From positions 1-52,900 of the forward strand of contig DAOUQF010000026.1 in the NCBI GenBank assembly GCA_030625815.1: DNA of 52,900 nucleotides. Direction: 5' to 3'. Positions 26,697-33,765 of this stretch are shown piece by piece. Numbering within the stretch: the stretch's first letter is position 1; every line of letters begins with the position of its first letter. Under the pieces are notes generated by a model that did not search any database, had not been told where the DNA came from, and worked only from the letters and a program-made list of their open reading frames with translations. This stretch comes from Eubacteriales bacterium (GTDB taxonomy: Bacteria; Bacillota; Clostridia; Tissierellales; GPF-1). A program made the translations under genes and the position numbers.

Positions 26697-26712
26697 GAAA
26701 CCCGCTCGTAGA
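26697..26712 (+). repeat. Right copy of the 16-base direct repeat around the IS110 remnant
   Basis: GAAACCCGCTCGTAGA; partner of 25283-25298. If it marks the right end of the element, the candidate activator sites at 26621-26678 would lie inside it, which is a tension between the two readings. Confidence 0.35.
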
Positions 26713-26745
26713 GCTAAAGACAGGCATTAAAGAAATGAGATCAAC

Positions 26746-26762
26746 TTGGCATCAATCTTGCA
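26746..26762 (+). promoter_or_regulatory. Sigma-54 promoter of the mannose-family PTS operon
   Basis: TTGGCATCAATCTTGCA has GG at 26748-26749 and GC at 26760-26761, exactly ten bases between, matching TGGCAC-N5-TTGCA at nearly all conserved positions. It lies 37 bases before the EIIA start. The LevR-type activator at 30320 supplies the needed AAA+ domain. Confidence 0.9.
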
Positions 26763-26798
26763 ATAAGAAGTAGCAAAAGAAGAGAGAGGGGGGTTGTT

Positions 26799-27227
26799 AT
26801 GAAAAAAATTGTTGTTGCCACCCACGGACATCTTGCAAATGGAGTAAAGAGTTTGCTTGAAATCTTAGGCGCAAATACGGAACAGGTAGAATGGATTAAT
26901 GCTTACATCGATGGAGAAAGTATTGAAACCAGTATTGAAACCATCTTTCAAGAATTGAACGAGAACGATGAATTGATTGTTTTTACTGATTTATATGGTG
27001 GAAGTGTGAATCAAAAGTTTGTTAAGTATGCAAATCTGGAAAATGTATTTCTGATTGCAGGGTTTAATATTCCAGTAATCTTAGAGATTCTTTATCTGAC
27101 AGAGCCGTTAACGGCAAATCGGATAGAAGCTGTTATTGAGAGTTGTCGTCTTGGTCTAAAGTTAGTTGTGCCGGATCGTATCAAAAATCAGAATGGGACA
27201 CAAACAGAATTGAATTTTTTTGAATAA
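26799..27227 (+). CDS. PTS EIIA, mannose/fructose/sorbose family
   Basis: 142 residues, a free-standing EIIA of the Man family. The phosphorylated His is His9 in VVATHGHLANG, and the second conserved segment is ELIVFTDLYGGSVNQKF. It passes phosphate from HPr to the EIIB encoded next. GAGAGGGGGG precedes the ATG. It is first in an EIIA-EIIB-EIIC-EIID-deacetylase operon driven from the sigma-54 promoter. Confidence 0.93.
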   Translation: MKKIVVATHGHLANGVKSLLEILGANTEQVEWINAYIDGESIETSIETIFQELNENDELIVFTDLYGGSVNQKFVKYANLENVFLIAGFNIPVILEILYLTEPLTANRIEAVIESCRLGLKLVVPDRIKNQNGTQTELNFFE

Positions 27228-27239
27228 AGGGGGAGAAAA

Positions 27240-27734
27240 ATGATTGAGCTATTTCGAATTGACGAGCGATTAATTCATGGACAAGTTGCGATTTCATGGG
27301 CCAAAACACTTAAGATAACACATATTATCTTAATCAATGATGAAATCGTTCACAATGAAATGCAAATATTAACGCTTCAAATGGCGGTTCCGTCCGGTGT
27401 TAAATTTTTGATAAAAGATATCGAAAAAGGGGTTCAATTATTGAAAGACCCACGAATCTGCGACATTCGCCTTATGGTCGTTGTCAGCAATCCACTTGAT
27501 GCTTTGAGAATTGCGAAAGGATGTAAGAATATTTCTGCCATTAATCTAGGCAATTATGGATTGTTCCCATCAAAAGATGGGAAAATCAAAGAAGAATTGG
27601 CCAGTACAATTCGAGTCAATGATGTTGAGCTTCAGGCATTGAGGAATTTGGATCAAATGGGAATTGAGTTAAAGGCTCAACTTACCCCTGATTCAGCAAA
27701 AAAAAATATTAATCAATTAATAAAGGAGGTTTAA
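27240..27734 (+). CDS. PTS EIIB, mannose/fructose/sorbose family
   Basis: 164 residues. The phosphorylated His is His13 in FRIDERLIHGQVAISWAK, the defining motif of the family. It takes phosphate from EIIA and gives it to the sugar during transport. GGGGGAGAAAA precedes the ATG; it lies twelve bases after EIIA. Confidence 0.95.
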   Translation: MIELFRIDERLIHGQVAISWAKTLKITHIILINDEIVHNEMQILTLQMAVPSGVKFLIKDIEKGVQLLKDPRICDIRLMVVVSNPLDALRIAKGCKNISAINLGNYGLFPSKDGKIKEELASTIRVNDVELQALRNLDQMGIELKAQLTPDSAKKNINQLIKEV

Positions 27735-27737
27735 TCG

Positions 27738-28532
27738 ATGTTTATTCAAGCGTTATTAGTAGGACTCGTGTATTATATTTCGTGTTTTTTGTACTTAGGA
27801 TTAGGGGTATTTCATTTTGCTCGTCCAATTATTGTTGGACCACTGGTGGGGCTCGTTCTCGGGGATCTTACAACGGGGGTTATTATGGGTGCAACCTTTG
27901 AATCTGTTTTCCTAGGTGTAATTGCAGTTGGTGGAGTTCGTCCAGCTGATGAAACAATCGGTGCAGTTATCGGAACGGCGATAGCTATTCTAACCTCTGC
28001 AGATACAGGAAGTGCATTGGCAATTGCTGTTCCGGTTGCATTATTGGGTTCGTCATTGCGTCAAGTGTCCAAAGCGGTAATCATACCGTTATTTATCCCA
28101 GTTATGGATAAAGCAGCCGCCAATGGGGATCAATCAGCATTAAAAAAGTGGCATATTATTGCAGCTTTTGTATGGCAACTATTGCCGGCCTCAGCTGTTT
28201 TCTTTGCAATTTTCTTGGGTACAAACAGCATCGGTGTATTTCTCGATAACACACCGGAATTTTTAATCAGAGGGTTTGCCGCATCTGGTAAGATGCTTCC
28301 AGCAGTAGGTTTTGCTTTGTTATTGAATATGCTATTTGATAAAAAAGTATTTCCATTTTTCTTTTTAGGCTTTGTGCTTTTCAGCTATCTTCATTTGCCG
28401 AGTATTGCAATTGCAATTTTAGCAGTCGTCCTAGCACTGACACAGTTTTATCAGAATGAAGAAAAAGGAAGTAAGACAATCGTTGCTGCGGAGAGTCCAG
28501 TAAATGCAGAGGAGGAATTTTTCAATGAGTAA
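27738..28532 (+). CDS. PTS EIIC, mannose/fructose/sorbose family
   Basis: 264 residues, strongly hydrophobic. ARPIIVGPLVGLVLGD and ESVFLGVIAVGGVRPAD are typical of Man-family EIIC. With EIID it forms the channel. AAAGGAGG overlaps the EIIB stop region. Three bases separate it from EIIB, so translation is coupled. Confidence 0.93.
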   Translation: MFIQALLVGLVYYISCFLYLGLGVFHFARPIIVGPLVGLVLGDLTTGVIMGATFESVFLGVIAVGGVRPADETIGAVIGTAIAILTSADTGSALAIAVPVALLGSSLRQVSKAVIIPLFIPVMDKAAANGDQSALKKWHIIAAFVWQLLPASAVFFAIFLGTNSIGVFLDNTPEFLIRGFAASGKMLPAVGFALLLNMLFDKKVFPFFFLGFVLFSYLHLPSIAIAILAVVLALTQFYQNEEKGSKTIVAAESPVNAEEEFFNE

Positions 28533-29346
28533 GAAGATGAAGATAAGTTCTCAAGAGACTAAAATGCTAAAGAAGATGTTTGCAAATTCATGGCTTTTAT
28601 TCTCTTCGTTCAGCATGGCTAAATTTCAGGGATATGGATATGCACAAGCCATGATGCCAGCGATTAATGAATTCTATACGGATGAGGAAGAAAAAAAGAA
28701 CGCTCTGGTACGGGCATCAAATTTCTTTAATTGCACCTATGAGACGGCGCCATTTATTATGGGGTTAAATGCTTCACTGGAAAAGACACGAAGCGAGAAT
28801 CCTGACTTTGATGTCGAAACAATTAATGCCATTAAAACATCTTTGATGGGCCCTCTTTCCGGCATAGGCGATTCAATTTTTTGGGGAGCAATTCGTTTGA
28901 TTGCTGCAAGTATTGGAATTCCCCTTGCTATGAGTGGAAGTATATTAGGACCAATTTTATTCTTGATTGTTTACCATATTCCTTCCATTTTCACACGCTA
29001 TAAACTATTGCAGGTCGGGTATATGGCTGGAGAGCAGTTTATTACAAAAGCACATTCAAGTGGATCCTTTGAGAAGATAACATATTATGCTTCGATGGTC
29101 GGGATGATTATGATTGGAGCGCTTACTGCTCAATTTGTTGGGATTACAACCGCCTTGCAAGTCACAATGGCAAGTGGAGAAAGCTTGATTTTGCAGGATA
29201 TTTTAAACAATATTATGCCTGGATTATTGCCTCTTGGGGTTATGTTTACAATATTTGCATTGATTCGACGGAAAGTGAAAATTACGAATTTGCTCTTGGG
29301 GGTTATCGCAGTGGGGATTGCGGGTGCATTTATTGGATTCTTCTAA
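28525..29346 (+). CDS. PTS EIID, mannose/fructose/sorbose family
   Basis: 273 residues from the ATG at 28525 (GAGGAGG nine bases upstream), overlapping EIIC by eight bases. The NFFNCTYETAPFIMGLNASLEK segment and MGPLSGIGDSIFWG are hallmarks of Man-family EIID. Membrane segments fill the C-terminal half. It completes the transporter. The family moves hexoses, amino sugars and some N-acetylated sugars. Confidence 0.93.
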   Translation: MSKKMKISSQETKMLKKMFANSWLLFSSFSMAKFQGYGYAQAMMPAINEFYTDEEEKKNALVRASNFFNCTYETAPFIMGLNASLEKTRSENPDFDVETINAIKTSLMGPLSGIGDSIFWGAIRLIAASIGIPLAMSGSILGPILFLIVYHIPSIFTRYKLLQVGYMAGEQFITKAHSSGSFEKITYYASMVGMIMIGALTAQFVGITTALQVTMASGESLILQDILNNIMPGLLPLGVMFTIFALIRRKVKITNLLLGVIAVGIAGAFIGFF

Positions 29347-30127
29347 TCATAGCCTTAAACGAATAATCATCACGGCAGATGATTTTGGAATGTCGGAAGC
29401 ATTTAATTATGGAGTGATGAAATCATATCTTGATGGAATTGTTAGCGCGGTGTCGCTTTTGGTCAATATGGAGGCGGCTGAACACGCGATTTCGCTTACG
29501 AGTGAGCATCCTGAATTATTTGTTGGATTGCATGTAAACTTGGTTGTTGGAATGTCTTGTGCGCCTAGAGAACTCATTCCATCCTTGGTGGATGAAGATG
29601 GATGTTTTTACTCATCGCGGCATTATCGAAGCGAAGAAAAAAGCTTTGTAGCATCTGAGATTAGAACCGAGATTATTGCGCAAATTGAGCGATTTCAGGA
29701 CTTGACTGGTGCGTATCCTCAACATATCGATATTCATGCAGTTCATCCTCCAATTCTCCTTAAGACTGTATATGAACTCGCAGCTCAATATGGAAGTCAT
29801 ACATCTATTGTTGACCCGGTTCTTGGTTTACAATCACCGAAAGGCTATTTGCCTGTTAGAAAAGGTGATTATAATAAGGTGATCGGAAGGGGGGTAACCG
29901 TTTCTGATTTTCTGGAAGATGAACTAAAGATTTTTTCGTTTGAATCCAATGACATTGTTGAATTGCATTTTCATCCGGGCTATATCGACCAATATGTCTT
30001 GGATCATTCAAGCTTAACGATTCCCCGATGCAGAGATCTCCATACTCTTTGCCATCAAGAGGTAAAGAAATGGATTTTGGAAAATAATGTGCAATGCGTT
30101 GATTACCGTTGCTTGCTAATCGGATAG
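29333..30127 (+). CDS. ChbG/YdjC-family carbohydrate deacetylase
   Basis: About 264 residues. IIITADDFGMSEAFNYG at the N-terminus carries the metal-binding Asp of the YdjC fold; GLHVNL, HIDIHAVHP and VELHFHPGY supply the conserved His ligands. ChbG removes an acetyl group from phosphorylated chitooligosaccharides. No ATG fits; TTG at 29333 is the best start, overlapping the EIID stop by 14 bases, so translation should depend on EIID. The position suggests that the PTS imports an N-acetylated sugar or disaccharide, which is inferred. TTG 29318 and GTG 29324 are alternatives. Confidence 0.8.
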   Translation: MDSSNHSLKRIIITADDFGMSEAFNYGVMKSYLDGIVSAVSLLVNMEAAEHAISLTSEHPELFVGLHVNLVVGMSCAPRELIPSLVDEDGCFYSSRHYRSEEKSFVASEIRTEIIAQIERFQDLTGAYPQHIDIHAVHPPILLKTVYELAAQYGSHTSIVDPVLGLQSPKGYLPVRKGDYNKVIGRGVTVSDFLEDELKIFSFESNDIVELHFHPGYIDQYVLDHSSLTIPRCRDLHTLCHQEVKKWILENNVQCVDYRCLLIG

Positions 30128-30219
30128 TTTGAGAGGATGAAGAGTACTAGTATCGAATCCTGTTCAGTGGCTTGACTTTACAAAGCAAAGAATTCTTTTA
30201 ACATGATGGAAGAAATATA

Positions 30220-30262
30220 AAAAAGCAAACCGCAGACATTTTTTGTCTGCGGTTTGCTTTTT
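30220..30262. terminator. Bidirectional terminator between the PTS operon and its activator
   Basis: A 19-bp stem, AAAAAGCAAACCGCAGACA against TGTCTGCGGTTTGCTTTTT, with a five-T loop. It serves the PTS operon on plus and the activator gene on minus. Confidence 0.95.
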
Positions 30263-30319
30263 GAGTAGACAATCGAAAAAAAATGTTCGAATTCAAGCAC
30301 GATTTATTCTTTATCGATC

Positions 30320-32947
30320 TTAAACGCTGTTTTCAATTATTTCGTTTATCAAAATGAGTTCAGACTGCGGGATTTCAATTCTGTATTTTTCTTCAATATC
30401 CATAAAAATTTTCTTGCTCATCGAAATGAAATCTATTTGTGATTGATCAAGCTGACAGTCTGATTGTCCATTCGTCTCATGAAGAAGCAAGCGTTCCACC
30501 ATGATCGAAATATGCATTAATAAATTTAAGCGTAAATAATTTTCGAAATTACGATTGGTGTATGTCTCAAGTTTTATGATTGCATCATTAGTTTCTTCAA
30601 TGATAATATCGGGATTTAAGAATTTAAGATGATTTTTTATCCCTTCGACTGAAAATGCTTTTACAATGCTTGCGACAATCTGTTTTAGCTTTGTTTCAGG
30701 CAACAGCATCATTAATGATTCCTTGAATTTGAGGCTCTCTTTTTCGTTGATTATGTTCTTAATATTAATAATGGGTATGGAGTTTGATTGTAAAGAGCTT
30801 GTCGTAATAATAACTTGAGTTCCTTTTAACGAGGCAATATTATTTGATGTGATTATTTGCTTTAATTCTCGATAATCCATCGTGACCAGATCGATATCCT
30901 CTTCCCCTAAAACATCGGAAAATATATTCTTGATTTTTTCAGCAATTCCAATTCCCGAGATACAGGAAATGATGATATTTTTGCGGTGTGTAATCTGTTC
31001 ATAATATTTCACATCTGCTTTATACGAGTGGTCCGTGCTTTCAATGATTTCATAAAAGGGTTTCCTCGATTTGATTTTGAATCCAAAATTGATCGCCATT
31101 AAGGTTGTAAGATTACTGACAATAATCAATTCACCTTCCAAGTGGTTTTTTATCGGCTCATATAATTTTTGGAGTGATCCCATATCAACGAGTAAAACGA
31201 CTCCTTTTTGAGTATCGATTTGTCGCAAGTAAGACGTGATTTTCGAAATGATTTCTTCATGACTACTTTCAATAGGAACGTCAAATGGTTCAAAAACATA
31301 ATCACCGCATAGAGTATTTGAAACTTCCGCAATACTTGTCGCCATTGAATTTCCGTGTGCCACTAGTATTCCTTCTACTCCATTATCTGGGAAATGCAGT
31401 CCATCAAGTACGCGATAGATCAGTGCAAAAAGTGTAGGTTGATGAATGGAAGAATCAATGGTAATATTTTCAATAATCTTTTTCGTGATATTAAATTGCT
31501 TGTTGTTCTTATAGATGATTCGATTTGATAATTCCTTGCTAAAGCTTAAATGGTTATCGATATAAAGCATGTAAACAAAGATTTCTTTCAAATTTCCGAT
31601 CATTTCAGCTAAAATTTTCACACCATAGAGAGTTGATACTAAGCTTGTTACAGTAACCATTTCATGATTAAGGATCTGCTCTTTTATATGGTAGGGCGCT
31701 TTTACTCCGCCGGATGTGTCTGTTTGAAACAAACGATTAAATTCCTGAATTCCAAGAATGATCGAATCCAAGATATCTTCCGGATTGTCTTCAAAAAAAT
31801 CACTGTTCAAATAGCTAGTATGGATTCGTTCTTTATACTCGTGAATGAATTGAACGCTATTCAAATCTGTTTCTTCTTGGTTATTTGTAATTGTAAGGAA
31901 CCCTTGTCTGCCGTGAAAAGTATGGGCGAACTCTCCGATGATGACATTACTGGGCAAATGATTCTCGTTTACATGCAAATCATCTGTCGATTGTTGTGTA
32001 TTGTAGGCGTTGGCAACACTCGTCTGTATGCAATTTCTCAACATCCCGATATTCCCAGATGATTTCACATGAAGTAGCTTATTGATAAGAGTCCAATCTA
32101 TTTGGAGTGATTTTCCAATTTGGTGAGTCTCTTTTCTAAATAAGATTTCAATTAAATCGAGGCGTTCGAAGATGGGTCTATTATTGAAATCAGGCAGTTG
32201 GATACGAATAGGAATTCTGCGATAAAAAGTTGCCAGTAAGCTCTTCTCCAAATCTGCAGTTGTTGCGAATAAAAACCGTGCGTTACCGGTGTCCCATTCT
32301 TCACTTTGTCCAAGCCTTCGGAATTTTCCTTTGTCCATAAAGATAAAAAGCTTTTCTTGATTTTCGTAGGATAAGCGATGTATTTCGTCCAAGAACAAGA
32401 TCCCATTTTGTGCTTTGTGAATAAGTCCTTCCTTTTTTCGGTTCGCACCGGTAAAGGCACCTTCAACATAACCAAATAGAACCGATGACAAAAGTTCGGG
32501 ATTATTAGAATAATCAGCACAATTCAACTCGATAAATGGTGCGCCAGGGTCTAATATGCCTTCTTGAATTGCGTATTGATGAATTAATGATACCAAATAG
32601 CTTTTTCCAACACCTGAGTCTCCATTTATAATAATTGGGATTCCATTGGGGGGATAGGATATTGCCGCTTTGCATTGTTCGATTTGGCTCTTTAAACTTC
32701 CACCGGATCCAATAAACTCATTAAAAACGTGAATTGTACTTTCAATTGGGAGTCGGAAAAGAACCGGTCTTGTTTTTGTTTTTATCAATTTTCCTTCTTT
32801 AACCATTTGATTCAGATAAAAACTGGTTGTATTTATTCTTAACTCCAATTGTGCTGCAATTGCTTCGGTGGAGATGCCACCGTCTAGAGAACTCAATTGC
32901 AATAAGTCGTTGAGCTTGTGATAAATAGCATCCTTCGTTTTCAGCAT
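30320..32947 (-). CDS. LevR/ManR-type sigma-54-dependent PTS regulator
   Basis: 875 residues. An N-terminal HTH (residues about 1-60) is followed by an AAA+ domain with Walker A GDSGVGKS (about 109) and the sigma-54 contact GAFTGA in YVEGAFTGANRKKEG. A first PRD, an EIIA-Man-like domain (GILVAHGNSMATSIAEV), an EIIB-like part (IISCISGIGIAEKI) and a C-terminal PRD-like part (HISIMVERLLLHE) follow. PTS phosphorylation of these domains adjusts activity to sugar flow. It is convergent with the PTS operon whose -24/-12 promoter it should activate. The gene is AT-rich compared with the housekeeping regions. Confidence 0.93.
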   Translation of the reverse strand: MLKTKDAIYHKLNDLLQLSSLDGGISTEAIAAQLELRINTTSFYLNQMVKEGKLIKTKTRPVLFRLPIESTIHVFNEFIGSGGSLKSQIEQCKAAISYPPNGIPIIINGDSGVGKSYLVSLIHQYAIQEGILDPGAPFIELNCADYSNNPELLSSVLFGYVEGAFTGANRKKEGLIHKAQNGILFLDEIHRLSYENQEKLFIFMDKGKFRRLGQSEEWDTGNARFLFATTADLEKSLLATFYRRIPIRIQLPDFNNRPIFERLDLIEILFRKETHQIGKSLQIDWTLINKLLHVKSSGNIGMLRNCIQTSVANAYNTQQSTDDLHVNENHLPSNVIIGEFAHTFHGRQGFLTITNNQEETDLNSVQFIHEYKERIHTSYLNSDFFEDNPEDILDSIILGIQEFNRLFQTDTSGGVKAPYHIKEQILNHEMVTVTSLVSTLYGVKILAEMIGNLKEIFVYMLYIDNHLSFSKELSNRIIYKNNKQFNITKKIIENITIDSSIHQPTLFALIYRVLDGLHFPDNGVEGILVAHGNSMATSIAEVSNTLCGDYVFEPFDVPIESSHEEIISKITSYLRQIDTQKGVVLLVDMGSLQKLYEPIKNHLEGELIIVSNLTTLMAINFGFKIKSRKPFYEIIESTDHSYKADVKYYEQITHRKNIIISCISGIGIAEKIKNIFSDVLGEEDIDLVTMDYRELKQIITSNNIASLKGTQVIITTSSLQSNSIPIINIKNIINEKESLKFKESLMMLLPETKLKQIVASIVKAFSVEGIKNHLKFLNPDIIIEETNDAIIKLETYTNRNFENYLRLNLLMHISIMVERLLLHETNGQSDCQLDQSQIDFISMSKKIFMDIEEKYRIEIPQSELILINEIIENSV

Positions 32948-33382
32948 TATCCATCCATTCTTAAGAATATATTTTTGAAGTTGATTTCATTATATATGAA
33001 ATGCTTACATAATTGAACAATGGATCTTTCTTGCGGATGCGGCTAGTTTTTATACTTGACGGTTATTTGACCTATTGATTTTATCGGTCTTTTCAGATTC
33101 CATAGAAATGTGTCAAATAGAAACCGGTCAATGAGGATAAACAAGAAAAACCATTGGAAAGATTGCATCTAGGCTTGAGAATGAGGGCCTCAGAGTCAAT
33201 ATCACGTATGAGATGATTATGGAATGAATCAGACAACATCAATATGGAGATTTGGAACGATATATAAATATATATTGACTCTGAAGAGTCATCGGTCTGG
33301 CGAAAAATGGAAAGAGATATTCATAGATGTACGGTACAGTTGAACCGGTGATAACAGACGGAAAAAGGATAACACCTTCGTG
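32948..33382. other. 435-base intergenic region without a gene
   Basis: No complete gene is seen. It holds the upstream region of the LevR-type gene and an inverted repeat at 33190-33284. A short stretch near 33160-33270 reads weakly as protein (GKIASRLENEGLRV, then a stop, then IRQHQYGDLERYI), perhaps a relic of a lost gene, which I cannot support. The terminator at 33362 closes it. Confidence 0.5.
33190..33284. repeat. 95-base element with perfect 13-base inverted ends
   Basis: TCAGAGTCAATAT (33190-33202) and ATATTGACTCTGA (33272-33284) are exact inverted repeats with a 69-base interior. It may be a small MITE-like sequence or an RNA stem; the interior has no further strong pairing that I see. 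Confidence 0.5.
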
Positions 33383-33393
33383 TTATCCTTTTT
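33362..33393. terminator. Bidirectional terminator
   Basis: AAAAAGGATAACAC / GTGTTATCCTTTTT with loop CTTC, a 14-bp stem with A- and T-runs on both sides. The stop codon of the GNAT-like gene lies within it. Confidence 0.9.
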
Positions 33394-33664
33394 TTGTTTC
33401 CAAATAGTTGGATGCAACACCATCTTCCTCGAACGTTTCAACGAGAAGAAAACCGGATTTCTGAAGGGCTCTCAAGGAACGCTGATTGGATGCGTATGTG
33501 AAGGCGCCAATTGAATTGATCTGATATCGATGAAAGATGTCATCGAGAAATCGCGGAATGACGGTTGCGGCAATTCTTGGCCCCTGAATCTCTTCATTCT
33601 GGGTTTTCTCCCAGAATATCCTTACATATTCTTTTGTTCGCGCATCTAGGGATATACTCATCAT
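33383..33664 (-). pseudogene. Shortened GNAT acetyltransferase, probably not functional
   Basis: 93 residues. The start ARTKEYVRIFWEKTQNEEIQ is typical of the N-terminus of a GNAT family of about 170-180 residues, and IGAFTYASNQRSLRALQKSGF is its C-terminal acetyl-CoA region. The central strands are missing, so an internal deletion is likely and acetyl-CoA binding doubtful. AGGAGGTG precedes the ATG at 33664. It could still be translated. It is called broken because half of the fold is absent, not because of a visible frameshift. Confidence 0.6.
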
Positions 33665-33765
33665 ATCCACCTCCTAATGATATAATACAATACAAAGGAC
33701 ATGCAGTGCGTACGATCGTTTTTTTGAATTGATTGTAGAGAAAAATTGTGAGAGGCAGTGAATAA

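Noticed and set aside
31664-32062. 132-codon plus-strand open frame opposite the LevR-type gene.
   Set aside because: It is antisense to the PRD/AAA+ coding region and has no independent support.
33052-33135. Imperfect inverted TTGACGGTTATTTGACC / TTGACCGGTTTCTATTTGACA pair.
   Set aside because: Arms differ in length and sequence, and the pairing is too weak to separate from chance in AT-rich DNA.
33160-33275. Recombinase-like relic in the gene desert.
   Set aside because: Only about 40 residues with an internal stop, without a defining catalytic motif.
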